This document shows positions 10,167 to 22,455 of a DNA stretch of 64,000 bases, in pieces. Position numbers and translations under genes: made by a program. The notes under the pieces are model-generated. The model ran no database searches. It was not told the origin of the DNA and saw only the letters and a list, made by a program, of their open reading frames with translations. The DNA comes from Seminavis robusta (lineage: Eukaryota; Bacillariophyta; Bacillariophyceae; Naviculales; Naviculaceae): assembly GCA_903772945.1 (NCBI GenBank), contig CAICTM010000110.1, positions 1-64,000 on the forward strand. The letters are read 5' to 3'. How positions within the stretch are numbered: the stretch's first letter is position 1; each line of letters opens with the position of its first letter.

Positions 10167-12753
10167 TCAATAGTTTCCTTCGTAGCCTGATGGATAGGTT
10201 CGCCCACTATTCTTTCCGGTTGATGCTCCTTCCGTCGATTCTGTGGTTTCTGTCGTTTCTGTGGTTTCTGTGCTCGTTGCTGGAGGTTCACGCTCATAAA
10301 CAGGTTCGACAGGTTTGTAGTCATCAGTGGATGGGTAGTAGTCGTCACCTGGTGGAGGGTAGTAGTCGTCACCTGGTGGAGGGTAGTAGTCGTCTAGAGG
10401 TTTGTAATCGTCGGCTGGGTAGTAGTGGTCATCACCGTAGCCATAACTGCCACCTTTACTGCCCTTGGATCCCTTACTTCCATAGTAGTAGTCATCTCCA
10501 TAGCCGTAACCACCACCCTTGGAGCCCTTGCTGCCCTTGCTGCCATAGTAGTAGTCATCTCCATAGCCGTAATCACCACCCTTGGATCCCTTGCTGCCCT
10601 TGGAACCCTTGCTACCATATCCATAGGAGTAGTCATCATGTCCGTATCCATAGTCATCATGCTTGGGTGGGGGGTAGTAGTCGTCATCATCATAGTAGAC
10701 TGGTGGGCTGTAGTCATCTACAGGAGGTTTGTAGTCATCATGTGGTGGCTTGTAGTCATCCTCTGGAGGCTTGTAATCGTCCACCACTGGTGGCTTGTAG
10801 TCATCATGGGGGGGCGTGTAGTCGTCCACTGGTGGTTTGTAGTCATCCACAGGGCCATAGCAATTATCACCATAGCAGTCATCATGAGAGGAGCCCTTGC
10901 CCTTGCTTTTGGATTTGGAACCCTTGCTGCTCTTGCTGCTCTTGCTGCCTCCTTTACCTCCTTTTCCACTGGAGCAATCATCACCATAGCAGTAGCTGTC
11001 ATCATCATCATAGGAGCCTCCTTTGCCCTTGCTCTTGCTGCTCTTGGACTTGCTCTTGGATGTAGTAACATAGTAGTGGTGGTGGACTTCAGGCTCTGGT
11101 TGGTAGTAGACCGGCTCAGGTTCATAGTAGACAGGTTCAGGCTCATAGTAGACAGGTTCTGGCTCATAGTAGACAGGTTCTGGCTCATAGTAGACAGGTT
11201 CTGGCTCATAGTAGACAGGTTCTGGGTGGTATCCATCATCACCATACGAATATGATCCGCCCTTGCTGCCCTTGCTGCCTTTGCTGCCCTTGCTGCCATA
11301 TCCATAGGAATAGTCATCATGTCCATAGCCACCTCCAGAGCCATAGTCATCATGTCCATAGCCACCTCCATAGCCATAGCCACCACCCTTTGAGCCCTTG
11401 GAACCCTTGCTTCCATAGTAGTAATCATCACCATACCCATAACCTCCCTTGGAGCCCTTGGAGCCCTTGCTACCATATCCATAACCATAGGAGTCGTGGC
11501 CATAAGAGTAATCATCTGCAGGGTAGTAACCAGTTCCAGTTCGGTAGTAGTCATCACCATATGAGTGGCTAGTTGGTGAATAGCCATAGCCATAGTCATA
11601 GCCACCCTTGGAGCCTTTGGAGCCCTTGCTGCCATAGTAGTAGTCATCTCCATAGCCATAACCACCACCCTTGGAGCCCTTGCTGCCCTTGGAACCCTTG
11701 CTACCATATCCATAGGAGTAGTCATCATGCTTGGGTGGGGGGTAGTAGTCATCATCATCATAGTAGACTGGTGGGCTGTAGTCATCTACAGGAGGTTTGT
11801 AGTCATCATGTGGTGGCTTGTAGTCATCCTCTGGAGGCTTGTAATCATCCACCACTGGTGGCTTGTAGTCATCATGGGGGGGCGTGTAGTCATCCACTGG
11901 TGGTTTGTAGTCATCCACAGGGCCATAGCAATTATCACCATAGCAGTCATCATGAGATGAGGAGCCCTTGCCCTTGCTCTTGGATTTGGAACCCTTGCTG
12001 CTCTTGCTGCCTCCTTTACCTCCTTTTCCACTGGAGCAATCATCACCATAGCAGTAGCCGTCATCATCATCATAGGAGCCTCCTTTGCCCTTGCTCTTGC
12101 TGCCCTTGGACTTGCTACTGGACTCCACTACATAGTAGTGGTGGTGGACTTCAGGCTCTGGTTGGTAGTAGACCGGCTCCGGGTGGTAGACCGGCTCCGG
12201 GTGGTAGACTGGGTAGTAATCATCATCATCATCATAGTAGACAGGATCTGGGTGGTAAACAGGTTCAGGGTGGTATCCATCATCTCCATATGAGTAAGAT
12301 CCTCCTTTGCTACCTTTGCTACCTTTGGAGCCCTTGCTGCCCTTGCTTCCATAGGAGTAAGCATCTCCATAACTATTGTAGGACCTGTTGTCACAGGAGC
12401 CACAGTCGCAGTCGCAGTAGTTGGTGGATCCAGTTCGTTCACACTTGCAGTCACCGCAGCAGGAGGGAACGGATTCCGCCAAGAACCGCCGATTTACCTT
12501 TGGTGTGTTGTCTGTTGTGGCACCAGATAGGCCACTCTTTGGTTGCATGAAAGTCGCAGAGAGAAGCAAACATGTCAGAGAAGTAAAGTCTACCGCAAGC
12601 AAAAGGCCCCAGAGTCCTACGTACCTCAGCATTTCCGACAGTTGCAGCATCCTTCGCTGCCCCAGCTTCTCCTTCCAAAGGTCCTCGGAGCAGTCCATGG
12701 GCCGGCGAGAGCAGTAGCAACGATATGGTTGCTATCAGGTTGACTAATCTCAT
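10167..12753 (-). CDS. SFL2: secreted silaffin/cingulin-like repeat protein
   Basis: Two exons on the minus strand: 12753-12625 and 12497-10167 (about 819 aa), with a 127-bp phase-0 intron (GTACGT...AAAG). Exon 1 encodes the signal peptide (MRLVNLIATISLLLLSPAHG) and a short propeptide. Exon 2 opens with VNRRFLAES, an R-X-L site, followed by a Cys-rich module SCCGDCKC...YCDCDCGSC. The body alternates pentalysine blocks (SKGSKGSKGSKGSKGG), YGYGDDYYY blocks, a PVYYEPE ladder (six units) and DDYKPP ladders. KSKGKG basic stretches and HHHYY elements also occur. A 1,068-bp internal duplication makes its two halves nearly identical. A secreted silica-matrix or wall protein is inferred from architecture, since such repeats defeat sequence alignment. 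Confidence 0.85.
10620..12330 (-). repeat. 1,068-bp internal duplication in SFL2
   Basis: The string ggcgtgtagt occurs at 10813 and 11881. Long flanking blocks coding the KSKGKG, DDCYGDNCYGPVDDY and DDYKPP ladder regions recur in the same order with few differences. The offset of 1,068 is a multiple of three, so the frame is kept. Confidence 0.85.
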
Positions 12754-13562
12754 AGTTGCTGTCGTTGTTGCCTCGCTAGGTGATTGGTGTTGTGGTTGCA
12801 GGTGTCAAGGTCTCGACGTTGGTGCGAGAGAGAGAACTATAAGGTGACTAAAAAGTTGCTATTGCGCAGCGAAGAAAGCCAATGCCGATGGTGTGCACAG
12901 GCAGAAAATTGTGAACAAACGGATGGGAAACCGTGACGAGAAGAAGGGGCGGGTACTGTACTGTAATAATGCGAAGCAGACTTGTAAACGAATGTCTCCA
13001 ATTTTTTGCGCAGATTATTCAAAATCTGGCTTGCGTCAAGGTACTTAACGTGATTGCTGTGCGAGCGCTACAAGTTGTCACTTTATTAGAAATCAAAAAT
13101 GTAAGTACTGAAACGCAGGGGGATAAAGACGTTTTGAAAGCTGCCGGTACCTTTCTCTTCAAAACCTCAAACGAGCCAATCTAGTAGACTATGTCAACTC
13201 CTTCATGATCTTGTATGGCATAGCTATCTTGTTGGGTGCAAACAGACGCAGATACATAGAAGGATGATGGCAGTATCTCTTTAGAACTCTACCGGTACTT
13301 CAGTTCAAAAGAGGCGCATTTTCTAAAGTCCTTTTTTAGAACAAAAAAGAAACTAATTGTGTCGCCTCGCTGGCTTTTGCTGTGGCCTTATTTGGTTAGT
13401 GCCTTTCGCTGTCTGCCTTCACGGCCTCCCCTGCAAGGGTGGACAACTGAAAACAATGCAGCCGATGTTATAACATGCAGCTCCATCCAACACGTCAACG
13501 CCATTACAAACTTAACTTACTTACTTACTTACTTGTAGTACATAGTCTCTATTTCTCGGAAG
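12754..13562. other. Divergent promoter region, SFL2 / acyltransferase-like gene
   Basis: About 0.8 kb between divergent starts. A four-copy CTTA run (acttacttacttactt) lies near 13515-13540. Otherwise I see nothing specific. Confidence 0.5.
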
Positions 13563-14906
13563 ATGAAGGGGCTGCCTGAGCCAAGCATAACGATCGCAGT
13601 TACAGCAGGAGCTGCGTTGCTAGCTTCTTACTGCCTACGTCTGTGGTCGGAAGAGGCACAACCCAAGAAGCTAACCAGCCATTCCTCTATCGGCCGTCGA
13701 GGCCTCCCAAACCATGTTCGAAAACGTCGCTTCCATTTCGACGTTGACCTGGTACAAAGGAGATGTTGAGGTTATAAGGCCAATCCCTGGCTGGGAGGAT
13801 GCTTTGAGAGGCGAAATGGAGAGGTATTTCTGGTCTATAGTTCTGGTCAAGGTGTTGCCAGATTGGAAGAAGTGTTCAGCGTTGTTTCCTCCTCTAACAG
13901 GGATCTATCTAGAGATACACCCTACGAAGAACTGGCGAACAAAGTCTTGAAACCGTATGTGGTTGGGAGGGGCATAGATCTGCTGAAAGATCCTTCCAAA
14001 CCGTTTGTGAAAATCACTTTGATCCCTGATCAGACTAGACCCAAAGAACGATTTGCACTACTAGTCTCTCTGGCCCATTGTGTTGGAGATGGGCATACCT
14101 TTTACACCCTTCACAACATGCTGGATTCAACCCGCCCTGTTATCGCCCTGGTCCCAAACAGAAAGGCCCACGTCCTGGACGATATTGCAAAGGTACTGGG
14201 TGGACCCCTCTACGCATCCTCTCTATCAAATCCACCGGTAGGATTTATCTTTCGATTCTTTAAGGGCATGTTTGTCTCTTCTGTTTTTGGACCCAAGACA
14301 GAAGTGCGCTTATTTTGGATTGACGAAAACTGGATACAGCAAGAAAAGGAACTCGCTCAAAAGGACATCACCGAGGGCTACGTGAGTACCAACGACGTCG
14401 TTACCGCCAGGTTCTTTGAATGCACACAAGTAGATGAGGGAATCATGGCTATCAACTTTCGTGGAAAGATTGACAACTGTCTGGACGTAGATGCGGGCAA
14501 CTATTTCAACTACCTGGTTTGTCGTCCCTCTGACTACTCCAGCGCTCATATCAGAAGATCCGTCCAGAAGACGCAAAACAACACTCCTCTGAAGCCTCAA
14601 AGCAAACCCTTGACTAGCTGGGAGCACCTGACGAGTAGAAGCTTTTATGGGGCAACATCCAATTGGAGCACCTTTTGTATGCCCGTCTCATTACCAAACT
14701 GTGAAGAAGAACTGCACGTTCCCGTGCTGCCTACGGATTCCATCTCGTGCCCAGCGTCCTTTGTCACGGGGCTTTTCTTGTTTCGACCAGGAGCCTCCAA
14801 ACGAGTGGCTGCCATGTTTGCGGGACACCCCAGAGCATTGGAGGCGGTCAAGGCCAGTGGCATGATGGGTGAGGATGTCTACTCCTGTGACAAGCACAGC
14901 CTGTAA
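13563..14906 (+). CDS. HXXXDG acyltransferase-like protein (frame-broken)
   Basis: About 445 aa if read across frames. The N-terminus starts at the ATG at 13563 with a hydrophobic segment (SITIAVTAGAALLASYCL), suggesting a membrane anchor. The long C-terminal part carries HCVGDG (His codon at 14076, Asp at 14088). This is the HXXXDG catalytic motif of CoA-dependent acyltransferases and condensation domains. Typical-looking sequence (ENVASISTLTWYKGDVEV) continues in the +1 frame between about 13690 and 13770, then returns to the first frame with NPWLGGCFERRNGEVFLVYSS. So two compensating shifts, near 13665-13700 and 13765-13780, interrupt the gene. They could be assembly indels or early decay. 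The substrate cannot be inferred. Confidence 0.6.
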
Positions 14907-16040
14907 GCTACAGCAACGACATAGTTGCATTGTATCCTCTCCCACGAACAGCAATATCAAATGGTAAAAGACATCTCCTCTCGAGACATTCTGCCTGGCG
15001 ATACCACTACTACCTTGTTCCGAGGTCCCTACTAGATGTGGTAAATCTGCGATGTGACAACTCCTTCATCGTCCTTGTGGGCTGCAAACAGACGCGGAAA
15101 GAAGATGACAGTATCTCAAACTCTACTTCTGCACTGGTGCATTTTCTAGCTAGCCTCGAATATCAAGTTTTTGTGACGAGAACCACGAAAGATGCATCAA
15201 TCGCAAGGAGTCTACAGTACTGAATCGGAGATCTTTGGGAACCAGGAACACATGGGGAATGGGACGGGGTTGGTTTTGATAATACAGCTTGCTGCAGCAG
15301 CTGCGGAACCAGGCTCAGAGAGGACACGTATGTCTTTGTGCCATCGTCCTTTGAAGAAAGATTGTGGCTAGCACACGGTACCGGCCAGTAGCCGGAGTCT
15401 CTTGTTGCCTTTTGGCTGCGAGGCTTGTTGTCTTTTTCAGTTTTAGAAACCCTTCAGTTTGGGGGGCTTGAGAAAACTTATTGGAAGGAGTGGTGTCATT
15501 GTTGCTGTTGAATCTGCAACTTGCTGGCTTCACTCATCAATGATCTGAAATAGCATTTCTCAGGATCCATGATCACGGGGATTTATCGTGGCCTGTTTTG
15601 CTGACCAAGCAAGCAATGGTACTGTCAATGCGTGTGCGCAGCTGGAAGGATGAGAAAAATAAATACTAAATAAGCCAATATTATTTGCTGAACTCGGCCT
15701 ACCGTACACGTCCCTACGACTGTACCGTACCCCACTAGCTAGCTATTGCAAAAGGGTTGGCTACAGCAGACCATGCCTAAAGGTCAAATAACGGTACTAA
15801 TACACTATTCATTTGAGCCAACGACTGGCACAATTTTTCATTGTATTTTGGACTAACATGTTTATCTTATAAAACAATAGAGAAGGCACAGCACCACGAC
15901 ATACACTCCGCCAAAGGAAACACAGCAGAATCAGTTGGAGCCAGCAAACGGTAAGACAAATATTCAGTACCAGCCCGCAACCTCCCACGCCTTAGACGAA
16001 GCATATGACGAAGCGATCATTGTCCATCATGTAGCTCCTT
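14907..16040. other. Convergent spacer
   Basis: 3' sides of the acyltransferase-like gene (+) and SFL3 (-). Only short ORFs with no domain; GTACCG/CTAGCTAGC palindromes near 15710-15750. Nothing else seen. Confidence 0.55.
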
Positions 16041-19000
16041 TCATGGATGATCTTCTGCCTTTGGGTATAACCGCATGGAACCTCCACCGCCCATGCCTCC
16101 GGTCATCATACCTCCAGTGGGTCCTGAGTAGTAGTCATCTGTGTAGCCGCTTGACCCTGTTCCGGACATGCTTCCACTCATGCCGCCACCGCCCATGCCT
16201 CCACTCATGCCACCGGTCATTCCACCACTGGGATAGTAGTCGTCAGCAATTGGTGGAGCGTAGTCATCATACATAGGTGCAGCATAGTCGTCTTGGCCGG
16301 GGTAGTAGTCATCCACATATGTGGATCCTGTACCAGACATTCCTCCAGACATGCCTCCGCTCATACCTCCAGACATGCCTCCCGACATACCACCGGACAT
16401 TCCACCGTTGTAATCATCAGCCATCGGTGGGTAGTAATCATCGTAGCCGCCACCACCAGACATCATGCCACCAGGACCTCCTCCATAGTAGTAGTAATCA
16501 TCGTAGGTTGGTGGGACGTAGTCATCTTGATACGACTGAGGAGTGGGCTTGCCGTATGTTGGTGGTCGAGGAGTTGGTGATGGCGGACGGTAAGTGGGTG
16601 GCCGAGGAGTAGGTGGGGGGCGTGTTGGAGGACGGTATGTGGGTGGTCGAGGAGTAGGTGGGGGACGTGTTGGCGGACGGTATGTGGGTGGTCGAGGAGT
16701 AGGTGGGGGGCGTGTAGGTGGGCTGTATGTAGGTGGGCTGTATGTAGGCGGTCGTGGAGTGGGTGCACTGTATGTGGGTGGACGAGGAGTTGGAGGGTTG
16801 TATGGTGGGCTGTAGTCATCATCTCCATAGTAGTCATCATATCCATAGTAGTCATCATATCCATAGTAGTCATCATATCCGGAGGAGCTGCCACCCTTGG
16901 AACCCTTGGAGCCTTTGCCTCCCTTGCTGCCACCATAACCATAGTCATCATAGTAGTAGTCATCGTATCCATAGTAGTCATCGTAGCTGCCACCCTTGGA
17001 TCCTTTGGACCCCTTGCTGCCACCATAGTAGTCATCGTATCCATAGCCATAGTCATCAGATCCATAGTAGTCATCGTAGCTGCCACCCTTGGATCCTTTG
17101 GAGCCTTTGCCTCCCTTGCTACCACCATAGTAGTCATCATAGTAGTAGTCATCATATCCATAGCCTCCAGAAGGTGAGTAGCCATCATCTCCATAGCCAT
17201 AGTCATCTCCATAGCCATAGTCATCTCCATAGCCATAGTCATCATAGTAGTAGTCATCATAATAGCCACCCTTGGATTTGCTGCCTTTGCCCTTGGACTT
17301 GGAGCCCTTGCCTTTGCTCTTGCTGCCCTTACCTGACTTGCTTCCTTTGCCCGACTTGCTTCCCTTGGACTTGCTCTTGGAGTAGTAGTGGTGATGGTGG
17401 TGGATGATAATTGGAGGTTCAGGAGTAGGACAAGGGGGTCCACCGGGAGTGTCACAGGGGCAAGGAAATCCATAGGGACCGCAGGGTTCCGGAGGGCATG
17501 GAGGTCCATCATAGGTTCCACAGGGGGGAGGAGGACATGGAGGTCCACCATAGGTTCCACAGGGAGGAAGTGGGCATGGAGGTCCACCATAGGTTCCACA
17601 AGGAGGAGGAGGGCAGGGAGGCCCATAGTCACCACCACAAGGGGGTGTCCAACCCTTTGATCCTTTGGAGCCCTTGCTACCCTTGGAGCCCTTGCTGCCA
17701 TATCCATAGTCATCCGATCCATAGTAGTCATCATATGAGCCATAGCCACCCTTGGAGCCTTTGGAGCCCTTGCTGCCGCCATAGCCATAGTCATCAGATC
17801 CATAGTAGTCATCCCATCCTCCATAACCACCACCCTTGGATCCTTTGGAGCCCTTGCCTCCCTTGCTGCCACCATAGTAGTCATCATATCCATAGCCACC
17901 ACCCTTGGATCCTTTGCCTCCTTTGCTGCCACCTCCATAGTAGTCATCCCATCCTGAATAACCACCATTGGGAGCAGGATTGTAGTCATCGTACATGGGT
18001 GCAGGAAAGTAGTCATCAAAGGCAGGACCAGGATTGTAGTCGTCATATCCTGGAAGGCCTCGGTAGTAGTCATCTTGCATGAATGGGCCGTAATCATCGT
18101 TTCCATAGTGGTCATCCCAACCGTAGCCGCCACCCTTGGAACCTTTGCTGCCCTTGGAGCCCTTGCCACCCTTGCTGCCACCATAGTAGTCATCCCATCC
18201 TCCATAACCACCACCCTTGGAGCCTTTTCCGCCTTTAGAACCCTTTCCTCCCTTGCTGCCGTATCCATAGTCATCATAGCCATAGCCATAGTCATCGTAG
18301 GAAGGAGTGTAGTCGTCGTATGGACAGGGAGGAGCACCTGGGATTCCACAGGGAGGAGTGTAATCATCGTAGGGAATAACAGGGGTGTAGTCATCATATG
18401 GGCAGGGAGGAGCACCTGGGATTCCACAGGGACAAGGAGGAGCTCCAGGGATTCCACAGGGAGGAGGGCCAGGAGTGTAATCGTCATAGCAGTTGCCACC
18501 ATAGCAGTCATCCACAGGCCCATATCCACAGTCATCACCATAGCAGTCATCATATCCATATCCACAGTCATCACCGTAGCAGTCATCATAACTGCCCTTG
18601 GACTTGGAGCCTTTGCCCTTGGACTTGGATCCCTTGCCTTTTCCTTTGCTCTTGGATCCCTTGCCCTTGGACTTGCTGCCTTTGGACTTGCTGCCCTTGG
18701 ACTTGCTTCCCTTGGAGTAGTAGTCATCATAGCCATAGTCGTCACCGCCGTATCCACAGTCATCACCATAGCAGTCATCATAGGTGGGGCAGGGAGGAGC
18801 ACCTGGGATTCCACAGGGGCAAGGAGGAGCTCCTGGGATTCCACAGGGAGGAGTATAATCATCATAGCTTGGAGTGTAGTCATCATAGGTGGGGCAGGGA
18901 GGAGCTCCTGGGATTCCACAGGGGCATGGAGGACCTCCAGGGGTTCCACAGGGAGTGTAATCATCATAGCAGTTTCCACCATAGCAGTCATCTACTGGAT

Positions 19001-19621
19001 TGTAATCATCATATCCATAGTAGTCATCGTAGGAACCAGAGCCGCCCTTGGATCCTTTGGAGCCCTTGCCTCCTTTGGAGCCCTTGCTGCCATATCCATA
19101 GCCATAGTCATCATAGTAGTAGTCATCATAGCCACCGTAGCCGCCCTTGGAGCCTTTGCTCCCCTTGGAGCCCTTGCCTCCTTTGCTGCCGTATCCATAG
19201 TCATCCCAGTAGCCGTAGTCGTCGCCTCCACTGTATCCGCCTCCGTAGCTGTAGTCACAGGGACTGCAGTCGCAATCACAGTAGTGGGTTCCGTAGTGGT
19301 TTCCACCCTTGCTGGACTCACAATTGCAGTCCGTACAGCACGATGGAATGGAATGGTGTTGCAGTCGTCTTCGGAACGAATCCTGTGGTGGCGAAAAAGT
19401 CAAGGCAGGAACAAGGAGTGAGTATTGGGTTGGATAATGGAAGTGGGTAGCATTGTTTTTGCCCGTAGCTCGGTGGGGTAGCATTGGGTCGGTAAATCAC
19501 GCACCACCACATCCGTATCATCCTTCTCGGGTGTCTTGTCTGCTCCGCGCAAAGAAGCATCTCCGTTGGCAGTGCCAAGGAGTAGTAGTGCCAGAGACAC
19601 CAGTATCGACAGGTACTTCAT
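16041..19621 (-). CDS. SFL3: secreted silaffin/cingulin-like repeat protein
   Basis: Two exons on the minus strand: 19621-19505 and 19382-16041 (about 1,152 aa), with a ~122-bp phase-0 intron (GTGCGT...CACAG). Exon 1 gives a signal peptide (MKYLSILVSLALLLLGTANG) and an acidic propeptide. Exon 2 begins DSFRRRLQ (R-X-L), then a Cys module SCCTDCNC...YCDCDCSPC like that of SFL2. The body alternates SKGGKGSKGSKGSKGG (exact KXXKXXKXXKXXK spacing) with WDDYYGG and YDDYYGYDD blocks, mixing Trp- and Tyr-rich units as in cingulins. It also has PCGIPGAPPCP units, a SKSKGKGSKSKGK basic region and HHHHHYY. Near the C-terminus come a PTPRPPTYRPPTRPP ladder and repeated GGMS units. The alternative start further upstream adds residues before the signal peptide and is less likely. 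Confidence 0.85.
16560..16800 (-). repeat. 45-bp minisatellite encoding the PTPRPPTYRPP ladder
   Basis: Within SFL3 exon 2, a ~45-bp unit encoding 15 residues (RPPTRPPPTPRPPTY) is repeated about four times. It then shortens into PPTYS units. Copies differ mostly at synonymous sites. Confidence 0.75.
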
Positions 19622-22455
19622 GGTGGAAGTAGCAATCGCTGTTCGTCTATAGAATGACAAGAAGATAATGAGATGGATGATGTGAGATAAAATCATTGGC
19701 TCGGGGTAAAAAAATCGCACGCGCAAGCAGGTCGACGAGAACTCCCTCCACCATGGATAGCGGTATTATTGGCGGTAGCATCGGAAACTGTAGACAAGGA
19801 AGATGATAATCATTGCATTTGGAGGATACGATAGCAGGGAAGGACCATGGTGTTGGATAATGGTCGCCAAAGGGTAGCATTCGACGAAAATGCTGGCCTA
19901 ATATCCATCCGATGGTGCTAACGGCTACCCTCTATCCACCGATCCATCGCACCTCTGGCTACCCAGTCAATGACAATGCCAAAGGCAGAGTCGACTGGGC
20001 TAATACAGTCGAGGAGACAGATAGAACACGGAAGTGGCAATGCCGTGATCTTTTTCTCGGTGGGAGGCAATCCAATGCAATGCGAAGGAAGTGGTTGTCG
20101 AGTAATGTCTACAGATTCAGTGCTACCGCTTCCGCCGTTTCCTGCCATGGTGGTTGGTTGGATTGGGTTGTCGTCGTTCATGTTGGTATCGTACCTTGAT
20201 CAAACTCAATAGAGTATGGATGCTGTTGTTGTTTGCTGTCACCGACTTGAGCTCACTCTCTCCGGTGCTATCTCTCAGTCAGTCTGATGGCTGTTGGCGC
20301 TTGGGATAGGTTTTCAGCGCGAAACAAATTGTGGGTGTAGTTCCAGGTTTGGCGGTCAATACTCACAACGTTGATTTCGAATCATGTAAGAAAACTGCTG
20401 CCAGCCGACCCAACGAGCCCATAACATACCAATCCTTCATGACGAATGCTTTATAAAAGCGGGCTCGGAATACGCATCGGCAGGTCGCGTCCGGCGAGCG
20501 GACAATTAGAGCTATGATGGCTGCCAATTTTTGTTAGCTAGGCGCGTTGTCATTTTGAAATGCCAGAAAGGTCTAATTGAGTTCGTGTCACACACTGTCA
20601 CTATGGCTTTTAGAGTAGTCACAACGGAGTTCTACCTCGGCATGGGAGTGTAATTAGACGGCACTCATAGGTTGGTACTTAACGTCAGGCGTTGATGCTC
20701 CCGTCCCTGCTCGACTCATCCCACGGGGGCCGGCACCTCGAAGGGGGGTTAAGCCAGTACCTCAGTCGTACCAGATCTACTGTTCCATTGGTATCCTCGG
20801 GCCGAGCAGTCTTGGCAAACAAGCTTACGGGGGTCAATCCTTCGATCCGGGGGACGTTGGAAAGATCTTTTGTGAGAGCCAATTTTGTAAGACTCCTTCC
20901 GACCGAAAGGCCGTTGGTTGGCTTCGGTTTTCGAGAAAGTAGAACCTCGGACCGAGGAACGGATTCTCGGTAACGTTGTTGGATTAGATTGGATTCTGCT
21001 CTGTGTGGCTGCTAGCTAGCCAGCTACATGTAGTACCGATTGTCACCGGTTTTGGTGAGAAGTCTCTTCGTCTTTGCTTCTTTCCAAGATCAGACTTGAC
21101 GACCTTGCTTCTCGCCCCCCACCAGCCACCGACCCCAATGAGAAGCTGTCCATGGTTTTTTCCGGGACACTCTTCCTTCTCAACTTGTTGCCTCGACTCC
21201 CACCAGTATAGCCCCCCCCCCTTGATCTACTCCCACTTCATCCCTCCCAGCAAGCAACTTTTTCGGCTAGCTCGAATCGTTGACACGTTCGTGAGGCTAG
21301 GTCTTTGATTCACAGCAGGTTGCTTGCGGCTACTAGATCAGCTGCCTGGTTCCATTGGGAATGGCCACCGGAACAACTCCCCTTGGCGGCCGTGGGAAGC
21401 AAGTTTGACACCGGAACAGGCAGATTGTATGTTTGTGCCCGCCTTTGGGCAGTCCCTGAGATTTCCAAAGAAGAAATCAGGCTGCAACCATGCACACGTA
21501 GTAGCAGTACTAACTAGCTAGTCGCATGGTAGATAGTGCCTTTAGAAAAAGCACTTGCTTGTGCGTGCTTTGATGCTTGGCTGCGGTGTGGCATGCGGAA
21601 AGCTGAAGCAGGTCCTCAGTCCACGATACTAATTTGGTTTCCACGACAATGTTCGTGGTTCTTTTAAAAGTCAACACAGCTGTTTGTACCGTTGACACGC
21701 TTTGGAGCCTCGAATCTCCTTGCCATCACAACGATTTCGCCATGAGAAAAGCCACCCGTGGATAGTTCCAATTGGAATCAAATTCGGCTAGCAAGTAGTA
21801 GGAGCTAGCTAGTTTCCCCATGCAACAATTGCCACCAGCTCCTTGGATCATGAATGAAAGACGTTGTAGGACGAGGAGAGATGAATCCTACTAGATTTAT
21901 GTGCGAAAACGCGCATGAAGCGAAGCCAACAATCCGATTGGGAAAGGCAACGATGCAATTTGCTGCAGTGTTGTTGGAACCTATGAGTTCTCTATTCATT
22001 CCGTAACGATCGATATAGCTAGCTACCGGTACCAGCTAGGCTAGCTGATATTCGCACCAACACATAGAAGCCACCTCGCGTAGATATTACTAGCTAGCTA
22101 GGAACCCTGGCGCTGTGCATAGTGCTAACTACGTAAGATTTATGCCAAATCCAGAATTTCGGATCCAAGACTGCATGCTGTCGCTTCAACCTCGCCTCGA
22201 ATTGGCGGTGCATGCGCCCTTTTCGCGCGAAGCTTCACTACGTGATCCACCGCTTCGCCCCCCTCGCTCCTTAAAACGTATCTATTTAGTATTTGTTTTT
22301 TGCACCGCTACGAGAGAATGAGAGCACACATCGCTCGATGACCATCACCCTCGAGAGAGCACCGGTAGAGGACAGCCAAGGGGTATTGTAGCTAACGTAT
22401 CAGTCCAAACGAACCCACAGCGAAGCAAGGCCAGTCAGCCTTATCTTCTTCAACA
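19622..22455. other. Divergent spacer SFL3 / LRR receptor 1
   Basis: 2.8 kb holding both promoters. Several ORFs of 60-101 codons overlap on both strands without recognisable domains. Repeated GCTAGCTAG and ACCGGTACC palindromes occur at about 21010, 21505, 21790, 22015-22040 and 22090. A C9 homopolymer lies near 21210. No RNA gene recognised. Confidence 0.5.

Noticed and set aside
19622-19726. Upstream extension of SFL3 (to the in-frame start near 19726)
   Set aside because: It would bury the signal peptide behind about 35 residues; the ATG at 19621 gives a standard secretory N-terminus.
20683-20990. GC-rich stretch that looked like it might be a structured RNA or rRNA fragment
   Set aside because: No match to 5S, tRNA or rRNA motifs that I could recognise; no T-loop or anticodon-arm pattern.
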